From SZUA-430 sp964561925 (lineage in GTDB: Bacteria; Pseudomonadota; Alphaproteobacteria; Micropepsales; Micropepsaceae): a stretch of DNA of 20,981 bases. Below the pieces are notes generated by a model that had not been told where the DNA came from, did no database searches, and saw only the letters and a list, made by a program, of their open reading frames with translations. Position numbers and translations under genes: made by a program. The stretch lies in contig CAZLRW010000067.1 in assembly GCA_964561925.1 (NCBI GenBank), positions 1 to 20,981 of the forward strand, given 5' to 3'. This document shows, one piece after another, positions 14,788 to 20,981 of this stretch (position 1 is its first letter; every line of letters starts with the position of its first letter).

Positions 14788-14791
14788 GTCG

Positions 14792-16012
14792 CTAAGGCGC
14801 CGGCTCGATCTTCAACACGCGGCCGGTCTTGTCGCCTGTCGCGGCCTTCAACACGCCGCCGGTCTTGTCGACCGTCGCGGCATAGTCCGTGGTGACGTAG
14901 ATGTACCCGTCCGGTCCGACGCGAACGTCGCGGATACGCTCGTTCAACTCGGTCAGCAGGCGCTGCTCCCCGACCGCGCCGCCGCGGTCGTCAAGGTCGA
15001 TGCGCCGCAGATGCTTGTGCGCGAGCGCACCCACGAACGCATCGCCGTTCCATTGCGGAAACTTGTCGCCGTAATAGATCGCAAGCCCAGACGGCGCGAT
15101 CGATGGCGTCCATTGCAGCACCGGCTGCTCCATCCCGTCGCGCGCCGTATAGGGCGACACATAGGCGCCGGAATAGTCCATGCCGTACGTGATGACGGGC
15201 CAACCATAGTTGCGCCCCGACTCGATAATGTTGAGTTCGTCTCCGCCTTGGGGCCCGTGCTCGTGCTCGAACAGCATCAACCGCTGCGGATCGAACGCGA
15301 GCCCCTGCTGATTGCGATGACCGAAGGACCAAATTTCGGGCTTCGCGCCGTTCTCGCCGGTCGCATAGGGATTGTCCTGCGGCACGCTGCCGTCGTCGTT
15401 CAGCCGAACGATCTTGCCCAAATGCGTGCGCACGTCTTGCGCGCTCTCGCGGTATTCGAAGCCGTCGCCGACGAGCAGCGTAAATGTCCCGTCCGGCAGG
15501 AACGCGATGCGCCCGCCATAGTGGTTGCTCGTATCCTTCAACGGCGACGCCTCGAAGATGACTTTCAAGTCTTGCAACGCCGAGCCGTCGAAGCGGGCGC
15601 GCGCCACCCGCGTGGCGTTCGCCTGCGCGGTGCCGTGCGCATAGGCCAGATAGACGAGGCTGTTCTGCGCGAATTGCGGATGCAGAACGACGTCGAACAG
15701 TCCCGCTTGGCTTCGATGATGAACCGGCGGCACGCCCGCAATCGGCGTATCGACCAGCTTGCCGTCTTTGATCAGGCGCAGGCGGCCCATGCGCTCCGTC
15801 ACCAACATCGCGCCGTCCGGCAAGAACGCGATGGAGTAAGGATGGTCGAGACCTTTGGCGATTTCGACGACCTTGTAGCCGGTTTTCAACTCCGGCGGCT
15901 GCGCGGGCGCAGGAGGCGACGGGCGAACCGGATCAGGCGCGACGTCCGCCGCTGCCGGAACGCTCGCAGCCATCGCCAAACCGGCGCCGAACACCCAAAG
16001 CCAAACGCGCAT
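14792..16012 (-). CDS. PQQ-dependent sugar dehydrogenase (soluble aldose dehydrogenase type), exported
   Basis: A 406-residue protein with a signal peptide (MRVWLWVFGAGLAMAASVPAAA, cleavage near 22) and a Pro-rich stretch (24-40), followed by a six-bladed beta-propeller typical of the soluble glucose/aldose sugar dehydrogenase family. LFDVVLHPQF carries His111, which aligns with the catalytic base, and FGHRNQQGLAFDP (230-242) carries the conserved Arg-Asn pair near PQQ. NHYGGRIAFLPDG, EHEHGPQGGDELN and GRNYGWPVITYG are further family signatures. It oxidises aldoses in the periplasm with PQQ; whether the cell makes PQQ cannot be told. The start at 16012 follows GGAG by 7 nt and places the signal at the N terminus. 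The C-terminal 24 or so residues arise from a tandem duplication. Confidence 0.93.
   Translation of the reverse strand: MRVWLWVFGAGLAMAASVPAAADVAPDPVRPSPPAPAQPPELKTGYKVVEIAKGLDHPYSIAFLPDGAMLVTERMGRLRLIKDGKLVDTPIAGVPPVHHRSQAGLFDVVLHPQFAQNSLVYLAYAHGTAQANATRVARARFDGSALQDLKVIFEASPLKDTSNHYGGRIAFLPDGTFTLLVGDGFEYRESAQDVRTHLGKIVRLNDDGSVPQDNPYATGENGAKPEIWSFGHRNQQGLAFDPQRLMLFEHEHGPQGGDELNIIESGRNYGWPVITYGMDYSGAYVSPYTARDGMEQPVLQWTPSIAPSGLAIYYGDKFPQWNGDAFVGALAHKHLRRIDLDDRGGAVGEQRLLTELNERIRDVRVGPDGYIYVTTDYAATVDKTGGVLKAATGDKTGRVLKIEPAP
14811..14882. repeat. Tandem 36-bp duplication inside the sugar dehydrogenase gene
   Basis: Two adjacent 36-bp units, 14811-14846 and 14847-14882, match at 32 of 36 positions. 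Being a multiple of three, the duplication keeps the frame and gives two protein copies, DKTGGVLKAATG and DKTGRVLKIEP, at the C terminus. Confidence 0.85.
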
Positions 16013-16042
16013 GCGAATTCTCCGACGATTTGTGCGAATTCT
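16012..16042. promoter_or_regulatory. Direct repeat TGCGAATTCT with 21-bp period in a divergent promoter region
   Basis: TGCGAATTCT occurs at 16012-16021 and again at 16033-16042, exactly two helical turns apart, between the divergent sugar dehydrogenase and membrane-protein genes. The first copy overlaps the region between ribosome binding site and start codon of the dehydrogenase gene. It may be a regulator site on one DNA face, or chance. Confidence 0.3.
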
Positions 16043-16105
16043 TGCTAGAGACATCTGACCCTATTTCGGGGCATAAGCAAAGAGCTTGAAGGGGAGTGTT
16101 TCGTT

Positions 16106-16558
16106 ATGGTCCGCTGGCTTGTGGCCTTGGTGATCGCCGTCGTCGTGATGCTCGTGCTCGGCACCGCCGCACATTCGTTCATGGTGCAAGAGGCATGGGT
16201 TGCAGCGGCCCAACAGGGCGAGGGCGCGGCGCCCACGCTGCCGTTCGCCGATCGCATTTCCTGGTTCACACACGACCTCGTCGGCATGGCGCCGTTGTTT
16301 GGCGCGCTCTCCGGCATCGCGCTCTTCGTGGCATTTCTTAGTGGCACCTTCGTCGCGCGGTTCACGGGTTTGCGCCCGATCGTCTTTGCGGTCGCAGGTG
16401 CGGTTGCGATCTTCATCCTGTATACGGCGCTGAAGATGCAGCTGGGCACGGTCGGCGTCTTCGGCGCGCGCGGCACGATGGGCCTCGGCCTGCAGATGGC
16501 AGCCGGACTGATCGCAGGCCTCGTCTTCGCGGCGCTGACGCGCCCGCGCGAGGCATGA
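16106..16558 (+). CDS. Four-TM membrane protein, function unknown
   Basis: A 150-residue protein with four predicted transmembrane segments (about 4-20, 60-80, 91-110, 127-145) and one larger extra-membrane loop (22-58) after the first. No motif was recognised. GGGGAG lies 9 nt before the ATG. It is the first gene of a tight plus-strand cluster: the next small gene begins 10 nt after its stop, the MFS gene overlaps that one, and the GFA-family gene follows, so these four are probably one operon transcribed from the region that also serves the divergent sugar dehydrogenase gene. Confidence 0.78.
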   Translation: MVRWLVALVIAVVVMLVLGTAAHSFMVQEAWVAAAQQGEGAAPTLPFADRISWFTHDLVGMAPLFGALSGIALFVAFLSGTFVARFTGLRPIVFAVAGAVAIFILYTALKMQLGTVGVFGARGTMGLGLQMAAGLIAGLVFAALTRPREA

Positions 16559-16568
16559 CGCGCCGGCA

Positions 16569-16787
16569 ATGTCTCAAGGTCCCGACACCCCCTTCGCGAA
16601 GTTCGTCGGCACGCTCAAGATCGGCGTAGTCTTCGTCGTCGTCTCGCTCCTAGGCTTCGGCCTCGCGCGCTACCTTGAAGAAGGCAAGCGCTTCGACATC
16701 GGTTCGTGGATGGTGATTGCCGTCCTTTGCGTCGCGGTGCTCGTCACCGCCGTCATCCGCGCTCTGGTCGCAACGCAGCGCAAGTGA
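16569..16787 (+). CDS. Small two-TM membrane protein
   Basis: A 72-residue protein with two hydrophobic segments (about 17-33, KIGVVFVVVSLLGFGLA, and 47-66, WMVIAVLCVAVLVTAVIRAL) joined by a short charged loop (YLEEGKRFD). It is not recognised as a named family. It starts 10 nt after the preceding membrane-protein gene, and its TGA stop lies inside the GTGA that begins the MFS gene, so translation is likely coupled. No strong ribosome binding site is seen. The position within the cluster is the main support that it is real. Confidence 0.65.
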   Translation: MSQGPDTPFAKFVGTLKIGVVFVVVSLLGFGLARYLEEGKRFDIGSWMVIAVLCVAVLVTAVIRALVATQRK

Positions 16788-18010
16788 CCGCTCCGCTTTC
16801 GGCCATCCTGAGCCGCAATCTCACGCTGTTCCTCGTCTCGCGCTTCGCGGGCGTCATGGCGATGCAGGTGCAGTCCGCCGCCGTTGCCTGGCAGATCTTC
16901 AAGCTGACCGACGACGTGTTCGCGCTGGGTCTCGTGGGTCTCGCGCAGTTCGTGCCGATGTTCGCGCTGACGCTCTATGCCGGCGACGTCGCCGACCGCT
17001 ACGAGCGCAGGCGCGTGCTTTCCGCGAGCTATGTTGTGGAGGCGACGTGCGCCGCGATCTTCATGGCGCTGACGTTCTCGGGCGTCACCGACACCTGGCC
17101 CTACTTCGCGACGCTCGTGCTCTTCGGCGCGGCGCGCGCGTTCTCCGCCCCCGCCTCGCAATCTTTTCTGCCGCAGATCGTGTCCGCGAAGGACCTGCCG
17201 CAGGCGATCTCGATCTCGTCGACCGTGTTCCAAGTCGCCGTGATCGCAGGCCCCGCGATCGGCGGCGCGCTGCTGCTCTTGGGCGCAGGCGTTTCCTACG
17301 CGATCTGCCTGACGTTGTTCGCGGCCAGCAGCGCCCTCATTTATGCCATTCGCATCATCACGCAACAGCGGCGGGAGATCACGGGTTCGCTCTATGAGCG
17401 TGTTGCAGAGGGCATCGCCTATGTCCGCCGCCGCCAGGAACTGTTCGGCGCCATCTCGCTCGATCTCTTCGCGGTGCTGCTTGGCGGCGCGACGGCGTTG
17501 CTGCCGTATTTCGCCGAGCACATCCTGAAGGTCGGCCCCTTGGGCTTCGGCATTCTAAAGGCAGGCCCGGCGATCGGCGCGGCGATCATGTCCGTCGTGC
17601 TCACCCTCCGCCCGATCGGCCGCCATGCCGGCGCGAGAATGTTCGTCTGCGTCGCAATCTTCGGCGTGGCGACGATCGTCTTCGGCCTGTCGGAGAACTT
17701 CTATCTCTCGCTCGCGGCACTGATTACGCTCGGTGCCGCCGACATGGTCTCCGTCAACGTGCGCCATTCGCTGACTCAGCTTGCGACCCCCGACCACATG
17801 CGCGGCCGCGTCAGCGCCGTCTCTATGCTCTTCATCGGCGCCTCGAACGAACTGGGCGAGTTCGAGTCCGGCGTCACCGCCGCCTGGTGGGGCACGGTCC
17901 CGGCGGTCGTCGTCGGTGGCGTCGGCACGCTCGCCGTCGTAGGATTGTGGGCCTATTGGTTTCCGGCCCTGCGCAAGGTCGACCGCTTGAGCGACCTGAA
18001 GCCTGACTGA
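16784..18010 (+). CDS. MFS transporter (EntS/MFS_3-like exporter)
   Basis: A 408-residue inner-membrane protein of standard MFS length with 10-12 hydrophobic segments. The first part (LTLFLVSRFAGVMAMQVQSAAVAWQIFKLTDDVFALGLVGLAQFVPMFALTLYAGDVADRYERRRVL) fits the MFS_3 group, with the cytoplasmic loop motif GDVADRYERRRVL at 67-79, and LATPDHMRGRVSAVSMLFIGASNELGEFESG near 350-380 is another typical segment. Relatives include the enterobactin exporter EntS and drug exporters; no siderophore genes are present here, so the cargo is unknown. The start is GTG at 16784, overlapping the stop of the preceding gene as GTGA; longer in-frame versions would add an Arg-rich stretch that is antisense-like noise. 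The GFA-family gene begins 11 nt after the stop. Confidence 0.92.
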   Translation: MTAPLSAILSRNLTLFLVSRFAGVMAMQVQSAAVAWQIFKLTDDVFALGLVGLAQFVPMFALTLYAGDVADRYERRRVLSASYVVEATCAAIFMALTFSGVTDTWPYFATLVLFGAARAFSAPASQSFLPQIVSAKDLPQAISISSTVFQVAVIAGPAIGGALLLLGAGVSYAICLTLFAASSALIYAIRIITQQRREITGSLYERVAEGIAYVRRRQELFGAISLDLFAVLLGGATALLPYFAEHILKVGPLGFGILKAGPAIGAAIMSVVLTLRPIGRHAGARMFVCVAIFGVATIVFGLSENFYLSLAALITLGAADMVSVNVRHSLTQLATPDHMRGRVSAVSMLFIGASNELGEFESGVTAAWWGTVPAVVVGGVGTLAVVGLWAYWFPALRKVDRLSDLKPD

Positions 18011-18021
18011 GAGGGGACAGC

Positions 18022-18441
18022 ATGGAACGCACCGCGATGTGCAGCTGCGGCAACCTGCGGCTGAAGATCAAGGGAGAACCCTCACGCGTCGTCATCTGTC
18101 ACTGCTTCCAATGCCAGCGCCGCTCGGGCAGCGTGTTCAGCGACAATGCTTATTTCCCCCGCGCGGCACTCCTCACGGTTGAAGGCGAGGTGAGAGATTT
18201 CTCCCGCCCGACCGAACGCGGTGGCCGCGTGACGTTCCACTTCTGCCCGAAATGCGGTTCGTCCGTGTACTGGGATTTGTCTTTGGAATCCCAGTTGATC
18301 GGCGTCGCCGTCGGTGCGTTCGCCGATCCCGGGTTCACCAAACCGTCACGCTCGGTCTTCGGCGTCACGCGCCACCACTGGATGCCGGAAATCGAAGGAA
18401 CCGAAGCCTTTCTCGCCGATCACTGGGGCCCGAAAGAGTAA
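18022..18441 (+). CDS. GFA-family (glutathione-dependent formaldehyde-activating-like) zinc protein
   Basis: A 139-residue protein with the family's cysteine pattern: CSC (Cys7, Cys9), CHCFQC (Cys26, Cys28, Cys31) and CPKC (Cys75, Cys78), which bind two zinc ions. The following SSVYWDL and GVAVGAFADPGF match the conserved second half. Founding members help form S-hydroxymethylglutathione from formaldehyde, but many relatives have no proven activity, so function is inferred only at family level. GAGGGGAC stands before the ATG, and the gene is 11 nt from the MFS gene, so it is the last gene of that operon. Standard length, no oddities. Confidence 0.92.
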   Translation: MERTAMCSCGNLRLKIKGEPSRVVICHCFQCQRRSGSVFSDNAYFPRAALLTVEGEVRDFSRPTERGGRVTFHFCPKCGSSVYWDLSLESQLIGVAVGAFADPGFTKPSRSVFGVTRHHWMPEIEGTEAFLADHWGPKE

Positions 18442-18447
18442 GCCCGT

Positions 18448-18476
18448 TTGACAGAAGGCGATCCCCGTCGCATTTT
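18448..18476 (+). promoter_or_regulatory. Candidate sigma-70 promoter of pagL
   Basis: TTGACA (18448-18453) is a perfect -35 box, followed after exactly 17 nt by CATTTT (18471-18476), a weak -10 box. It lies just before pagL and after the GFA gene stop, which suggests that pagL has its own promoter. Confidence 0.45.
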
Positions 18477-18502
18477 CTTGAGGGGGCAGGGGGAATTGTC
18501 GC

Positions 18503-19036
18503 ATGCGCAAATCGATTGCGGTCGCGCTCGCGTTTGCGGCGGCCTGGACGATCGCGTCCGCGCACGCCGACGGCATATTCTCGGAGATACGCTTCGGCGC
18601 CCTCGCGCATGATCAAGGCGTCTTCGTCGCGACGAAGGAAGAAGGCCTCGACATCAACGCCGAACTCTATTTCGCCGACCTCGGTTGGTTCGACGGTGCA
18701 TGGGAAGCGCGCCCTTCGATCGGCGTGTCCGTCAACACCAATGGCGACACGAGCCAAGCCTACGCAGGCTTGACGCTCGGCGGCCCGATCGCCGGCCCCT
18801 GGTTCATCGAAGGCGCCGTCGGCGCGGCCGTTCATGACGGCGACCTCGACAAGACAATGTACGACCGCAAGGAACTCGGCTGCCGCGTGCTGTTCCACCT
18901 CGCGGCCTCGACGGGCGTGATGGTCAGCGACAACGTCTCGCTCTCGCTCTATCTCGACCATATTTCGAACGCGAATCTCTGCGACAACAATGAGGGCCTG
19001 GAAACCGCCGGCGCCCGCATCGGCTTCCGCTTCTAG
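18503..19036 (+). CDS. pagL: Lipid A 3-O-deacylase (PagL family), outer membrane
   Basis: A 177-residue protein with a signal peptide (MRKSIAVALAFAAAWTIASAHA) and a small outer-membrane beta-barrel ending in Phe. The PagL active site is complete: His153 and Ser155 in LDHISNANL, and Glu167 in NNEGLETAG, with the same 14-residue His-to-Glu spacing as in Pseudomonas PagL. The segment LGCRVLFHLAASTGVMVSDNVSLSLYLDHISNA is the conserved strand pair before it. PagL removes the 3-O-acyl chain of lipid A at the cell surface, changing immune recognition and antibiotic resistance in known species. The ribosome binding site is a G-rich run (GGGGGA) upstream of ATG 18503. Its TAG stop shares CTAG (19033-19036) with the stop of the convergent acyl-CoA dehydrogenase gene. 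Confidence 0.93.
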   Translation: MRKSIAVALAFAAAWTIASAHADGIFSEIRFGALAHDQGVFVATKEEGLDINAELYFADLGWFDGAWEARPSIGVSVNTNGDTSQAYAGLTLGGPIAGPWFIEGAVGAAVHDGDLDKTMYDRKELGCRVLFHLAASTGVMVSDNVSLSLYLDHISNANLCDNNEGLETAGARIGFRF

Positions 19037-20154
19037 GCCGCCGGTCCCATCAGTATCGCCGCAATCCGCTCGTTCTGCATCTCGGTCGACCCGTCCGTGT
19101 AGCTCGCGACGCGGGCCGAGGCGAGGTGGCGCAGGAATGGATACTCCTCGCGCAAGCCCGCAGCCCCCATCAGCTGACACGCATCCGAAATGCGCTGGCA
19201 CGCCATGCGCGTCGCAAACTTCTTCGCATGCGCGGACGCGAGCGCCGCATCTTCGCCGCGCACGATCAAGTCCGCCGCCTTCGCGACCAGCAACCGCGCG
19301 GCTTCCGCATCCGTCGCGATGTCGCCCGCCATCCATCGCCACCCTTGCTTGGCCGATAGCGGTGCACCGAACGCCTGCCGCGCCTTGCCATAGGCGATCG
19401 CGGTGTCCAAACACGCGTCAACCATCGCGACGCACATCGCCGCCACATAGGTGCGCGCCTGATTGACGCTCGTCATCGCGCGGCGGAACGCTTGCCCAGG
19501 CGGTGCAATCACTTCGTCCGCTGCCACGCGATAGTTCTGCAGACGAAACCCGCCCGCGCCGATCACGCCGCCACCCGCCAACGCCTCCGCATTCGTGCGC
19601 TGAAACCCGTCGCGCCGCCCGTCGACCAGGAAGCAACCGATGCCGCGCCACCCTTGCGCCGGATCGGTCTGCGCATAGGTGATGAACACGTCGCCGAACG
19701 CCGCGTTCGTGATCCACCCCTTCTCGCCGCTGAGCACCCACGCATCGCCGTCCTTCGCCGCGCGCGTTTTGATGCCGGCAAAGTCGCTGCCCGCGCCGGG
19801 CTCGCTGAGCGCACTGCCGCCGAAGCGCTCCCCTTTCAGCATCGCCGGCACATAGCGCTCGGCAACAGAACGCGGCAATGCCTCCGCCAAATGCGCCGCG
19901 CACCCCGCCGTGTTCGTCAGACTGAACGCAAAGTCATACGAATGCCGCGACAACGTCTCGAGCAGCCTGAGTTTCGCCAGAAACCCGATCTCATGCCCGC
20001 CCCAGGCCTTCGGCGCCTGAAACGCCAGCAACCCGTCCCCCGCCGCCGCGCGCAGAGCCTCAACCTGCATCCGCCCCTCGCGCGCCCACCTGGCCGCATT
20101 GGGCGCCACATGCACCTCCGCAAACCGCACCGCCCGTTCGACGATCTCAGTCAT
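19033..20154 (-). CDS. Acyl-CoA dehydrogenase family protein
   Basis: A 373-residue flavoenzyme of typical length. Family signatures in order: GGSALSEPGAGSDFAGIKTRA (112-132) and GEKGWITNA (143-151), which contact FAD and substrate, RQAFGAPLSAKQGWRWMAGDIATD (259-282), and GAAGLREEYPFLRHLASARVASYTDGSTEMQNERIA (330-364). At the place of the catalytic Glu of medium-chain enzymes (the E of YEGT) this protein has Asp354, and the alternative base position in helix G appears to be Gln232, so the chemistry may deviate or use Asp. It would oxidise an acyl-CoA or related thioester in the cytoplasm; no electron-transfer flavoprotein or other beta-oxidation genes are adjacent. It is divergent from the GH84-type gene, with 94 nt between starts, and convergent with pagL. 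Confidence 0.94.
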   Translation of the reverse strand: MTEIVERAVRFAEVHVAPNAARWAREGRMQVEALRAAAGDGLLAFQAPKAWGGHEIGFLAKLRLLETLSRHSYDFAFSLTNTAGCAAHLAEALPRSVAERYVPAMLKGERFGGSALSEPGAGSDFAGIKTRAAKDGDAWVLSGEKGWITNAAFGDVFITYAQTDPAQGWRGIGCFLVDGRRDGFQRTNAEALAGGGVIGAGGFRLQNYRVAADEVIAPPGQAFRRAMTSVNQARTYVAAMCVAMVDACLDTAIAYGKARQAFGAPLSAKQGWRWMAGDIATDAEAARLLVAKAADLIVRGEDAALASAHAKKFATRMACQRISDACQLMGAAGLREEYPFLRHLASARVASYTDGSTEMQNERIAAILMGPAA

Positions 20155-20248
20155 GAATCACCATCTCAGCTGCATCGCGCAGCGTTTGTTGACACCGAAC
20201 GTAACCGAATTTGTCCGCGCCTCAAGCCGCTGCTAAGTTCGTGCTCGC

Positions 20249-20981
20249 ATGAGCGACACGATCCCCGAACTCGGCATCATCGAAGGTTATTTCGGCAAGC
20301 CCTGGAGCTGGCCCGACCGCACCGCGGTGATGCGCGCGTTAAAGCCGCACGGCTACCGCTTCTTCATCTACGCGCCGAAGGCCGATGAGTTCCTGCGCCG
20401 CCGTTGGAAGGAGCCGCACCCGCCCGCGGCGCACGAGGCGCTTGCCGCATTCGCCGCCGCCTGCCGCGCCGCCGGCGTACGCTTCGGCGTCGGCTTGAGT
20501 CCTTACGAAGTGTACCGGGACTTCAACGACGAAGCCCGCGCAACGCTCGCCGCGCGCCTTGCGCAGTTGGACACGCTCGGCCTCGACGATCTCGCGATCC
20601 TGTTCGACGACATGCGCGGCGACATTCCGGATCTTGCGACGCGCCAGGCCGACATCATCGCTTTGGTGGCCGGCCGCACGAAGGCATCGCGCTTGATCAT
20701 GTGTCCGTCCTATTACACGGACGAGGCGGTGCTCGACCGCGTATTCGGGATGCGGCCCGCGAACTACCTCGAAGACTTGGGCCGTCTGCTCGATCCGAAG
20801 GTCGAGGTCTTTTGGACCGGCGAGGAAGTCTGCGCCCGCGCATTATCGCCGGGTCATCTTCAGGACGTAACCGCGCGCCTGCGACGCAAGCCGTTCCTCT
20901 GGGACAACTATCCCGTCAACGACGGTCCGCGCATGTCGCAGTTCCTTCACCTGCGCGCCTTCACTGGGCGACCGTCGACGA
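20249..20981 (+). CDS. GH84-type beta-N-acetylglucosaminidase (O-GlcNAcase-like), N-terminal part, cut by window edge
   Basis: The 244 visible residues match the catalytic barrel of glycoside hydrolase family 84. GIIEGYFGKPWSWPDR (9-24) is the first strand and loop, IYAPKADEFLRRRWKEP (40-56) carries the substrate-contact region, GVGLSPYEVY (80-89) follows, LFDDM (119-122) has the catalytic Asp120-Asp121 pair used in substrate-assisted hydrolysis, and VEVFWTGEEV (185-194) and LWDNYPVNDGP (217-227) hold the Asn220 and Asp225 that bind the sugar. Known members remove beta-linked N-acetylglucosamine, including O-GlcNAc from proteins. No signal peptide precedes the barrel, so a cytoplasmic location is inferred, unlike secreted pathogen hyaluronidases. 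The start ATG 20249 lacks a clear ribosome binding site. The open frame continues past the window end. Confidence 0.9.
   Translation, partial: MSDTIPELGIIEGYFGKPWSWPDRTAVMRALKPHGYRFFIYAPKADEFLRRRWKEPHPPAAHEALAAFAAACRAAGVRFGVGLSPYEVYRDFNDEARATLAARLAQLDTLGLDDLAILFDDMRGDIPDLATRQADIIALVAGRTKASRLIMCPSYYTDEAVLDRVFGMRPANYLEDLGRLLDPKVEVFWTGEEVCARALSPGHLQDVTARLRRKPFLWDNYPVNDGPRMSQFLHLRAFTGRPST

Noticed and set aside
16670..17521. 283-codon open frame on the minus strand
   Set aside because: Antisense to the MFS transporter; Arg/Glu/His-rich product typical of the complement of a membrane-protein gene.
18365..19414. 349-codon open frame on the minus strand
   Set aside because: Antisense to pagL, which has a full catalytic motif, and out of frame with the acyl-CoA dehydrogenase gene.
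20189..20217. TTGACA box upstream of the GH84-type gene as a promoter
   Set aside because: No acceptable -10 box occurs 16-18 nt downstream.

Overview
This is a GC-rich chromosomal segment, most likely from an alphaproteobacterium. The guess rests on gene content and style: short intergenic gaps, many GTG/ATG starts coupled by 4-nt overlaps, a PagL-type lipid A deacylase, a PQQ sugar dehydrogenase, LuxR and XRE/S24 regulators, and a CTTCCCCC...GGGGGAAG palindromic repeat of a kind common in that class. Genus cannot be told from the sequence alone. I see no rRNA, tRNA, CRISPR array, insertion sequence or prophage structural gene.

Layout. 1-1724 (minus): the start of a LysR regulator (cut by the window edge) preceded by a patatin-like lipoprotein. 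1816-5506 (plus): a probable operon of an AceE-like homodimeric 2-oxoacid dehydrogenase E1/transketolase-like enzyme, periplasmic Cu/Zn superoxide dismutase (sodC) and a glutathione S-transferase, which hints at an oxidative-stress theme. 5561-5690 is a palindromic repeat element, followed by a hotdog thioesterase (5722-6123). 6098-9566 (minus): a beta-strand-rich exported protein, a VOC-fold protein, an exported ankyrin-repeat protein and an alpha/beta hydrolase. 9567-10261 is the only long non-coding stretch; it carries several small dyads and precedes an orphan LuxR-type regulator (10262-10981). 11068-13067 holds a two-TM protein, an XRE/S24 repressor whose protease residues look broken, and, divergent from it, a membrane-anchored PD-(D/E)XK nuclease-like protein, with an operator-like dyad between the two. 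13064-16012 holds a TauD-type dioxygenase, a multi-TM protein and a PQQ-dependent sugar dehydrogenase with a fresh-looking tandem duplication at its C terminus. 16106-18441 (plus) is an operon of two small membrane proteins, an MFS exporter and a GFA-family zinc protein. Then come pagL (18503-19036), an acyl-CoA dehydrogenase (minus) and, running off the right edge, a GH84-type beta-N-acetylglucosaminidase.

How the genes relate. Most look like ordinary accessory metabolism and envelope functions (lipid hydrolysis, lipid A deacylation, export, redox) rather than one pathway. The most unusual items are the nuclease-like/XRE pair, the apparently cytosolic GH84 enzyme, the stand-alone AceE-like E1, and the repeated way in which convergent genes share a single 4-nt stop signal (CTAG, TTAG, CTAG). 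I did not find clear proof of a new multi-gene system; the nuclease-like/XRE pair is the best candidate for follow-up.
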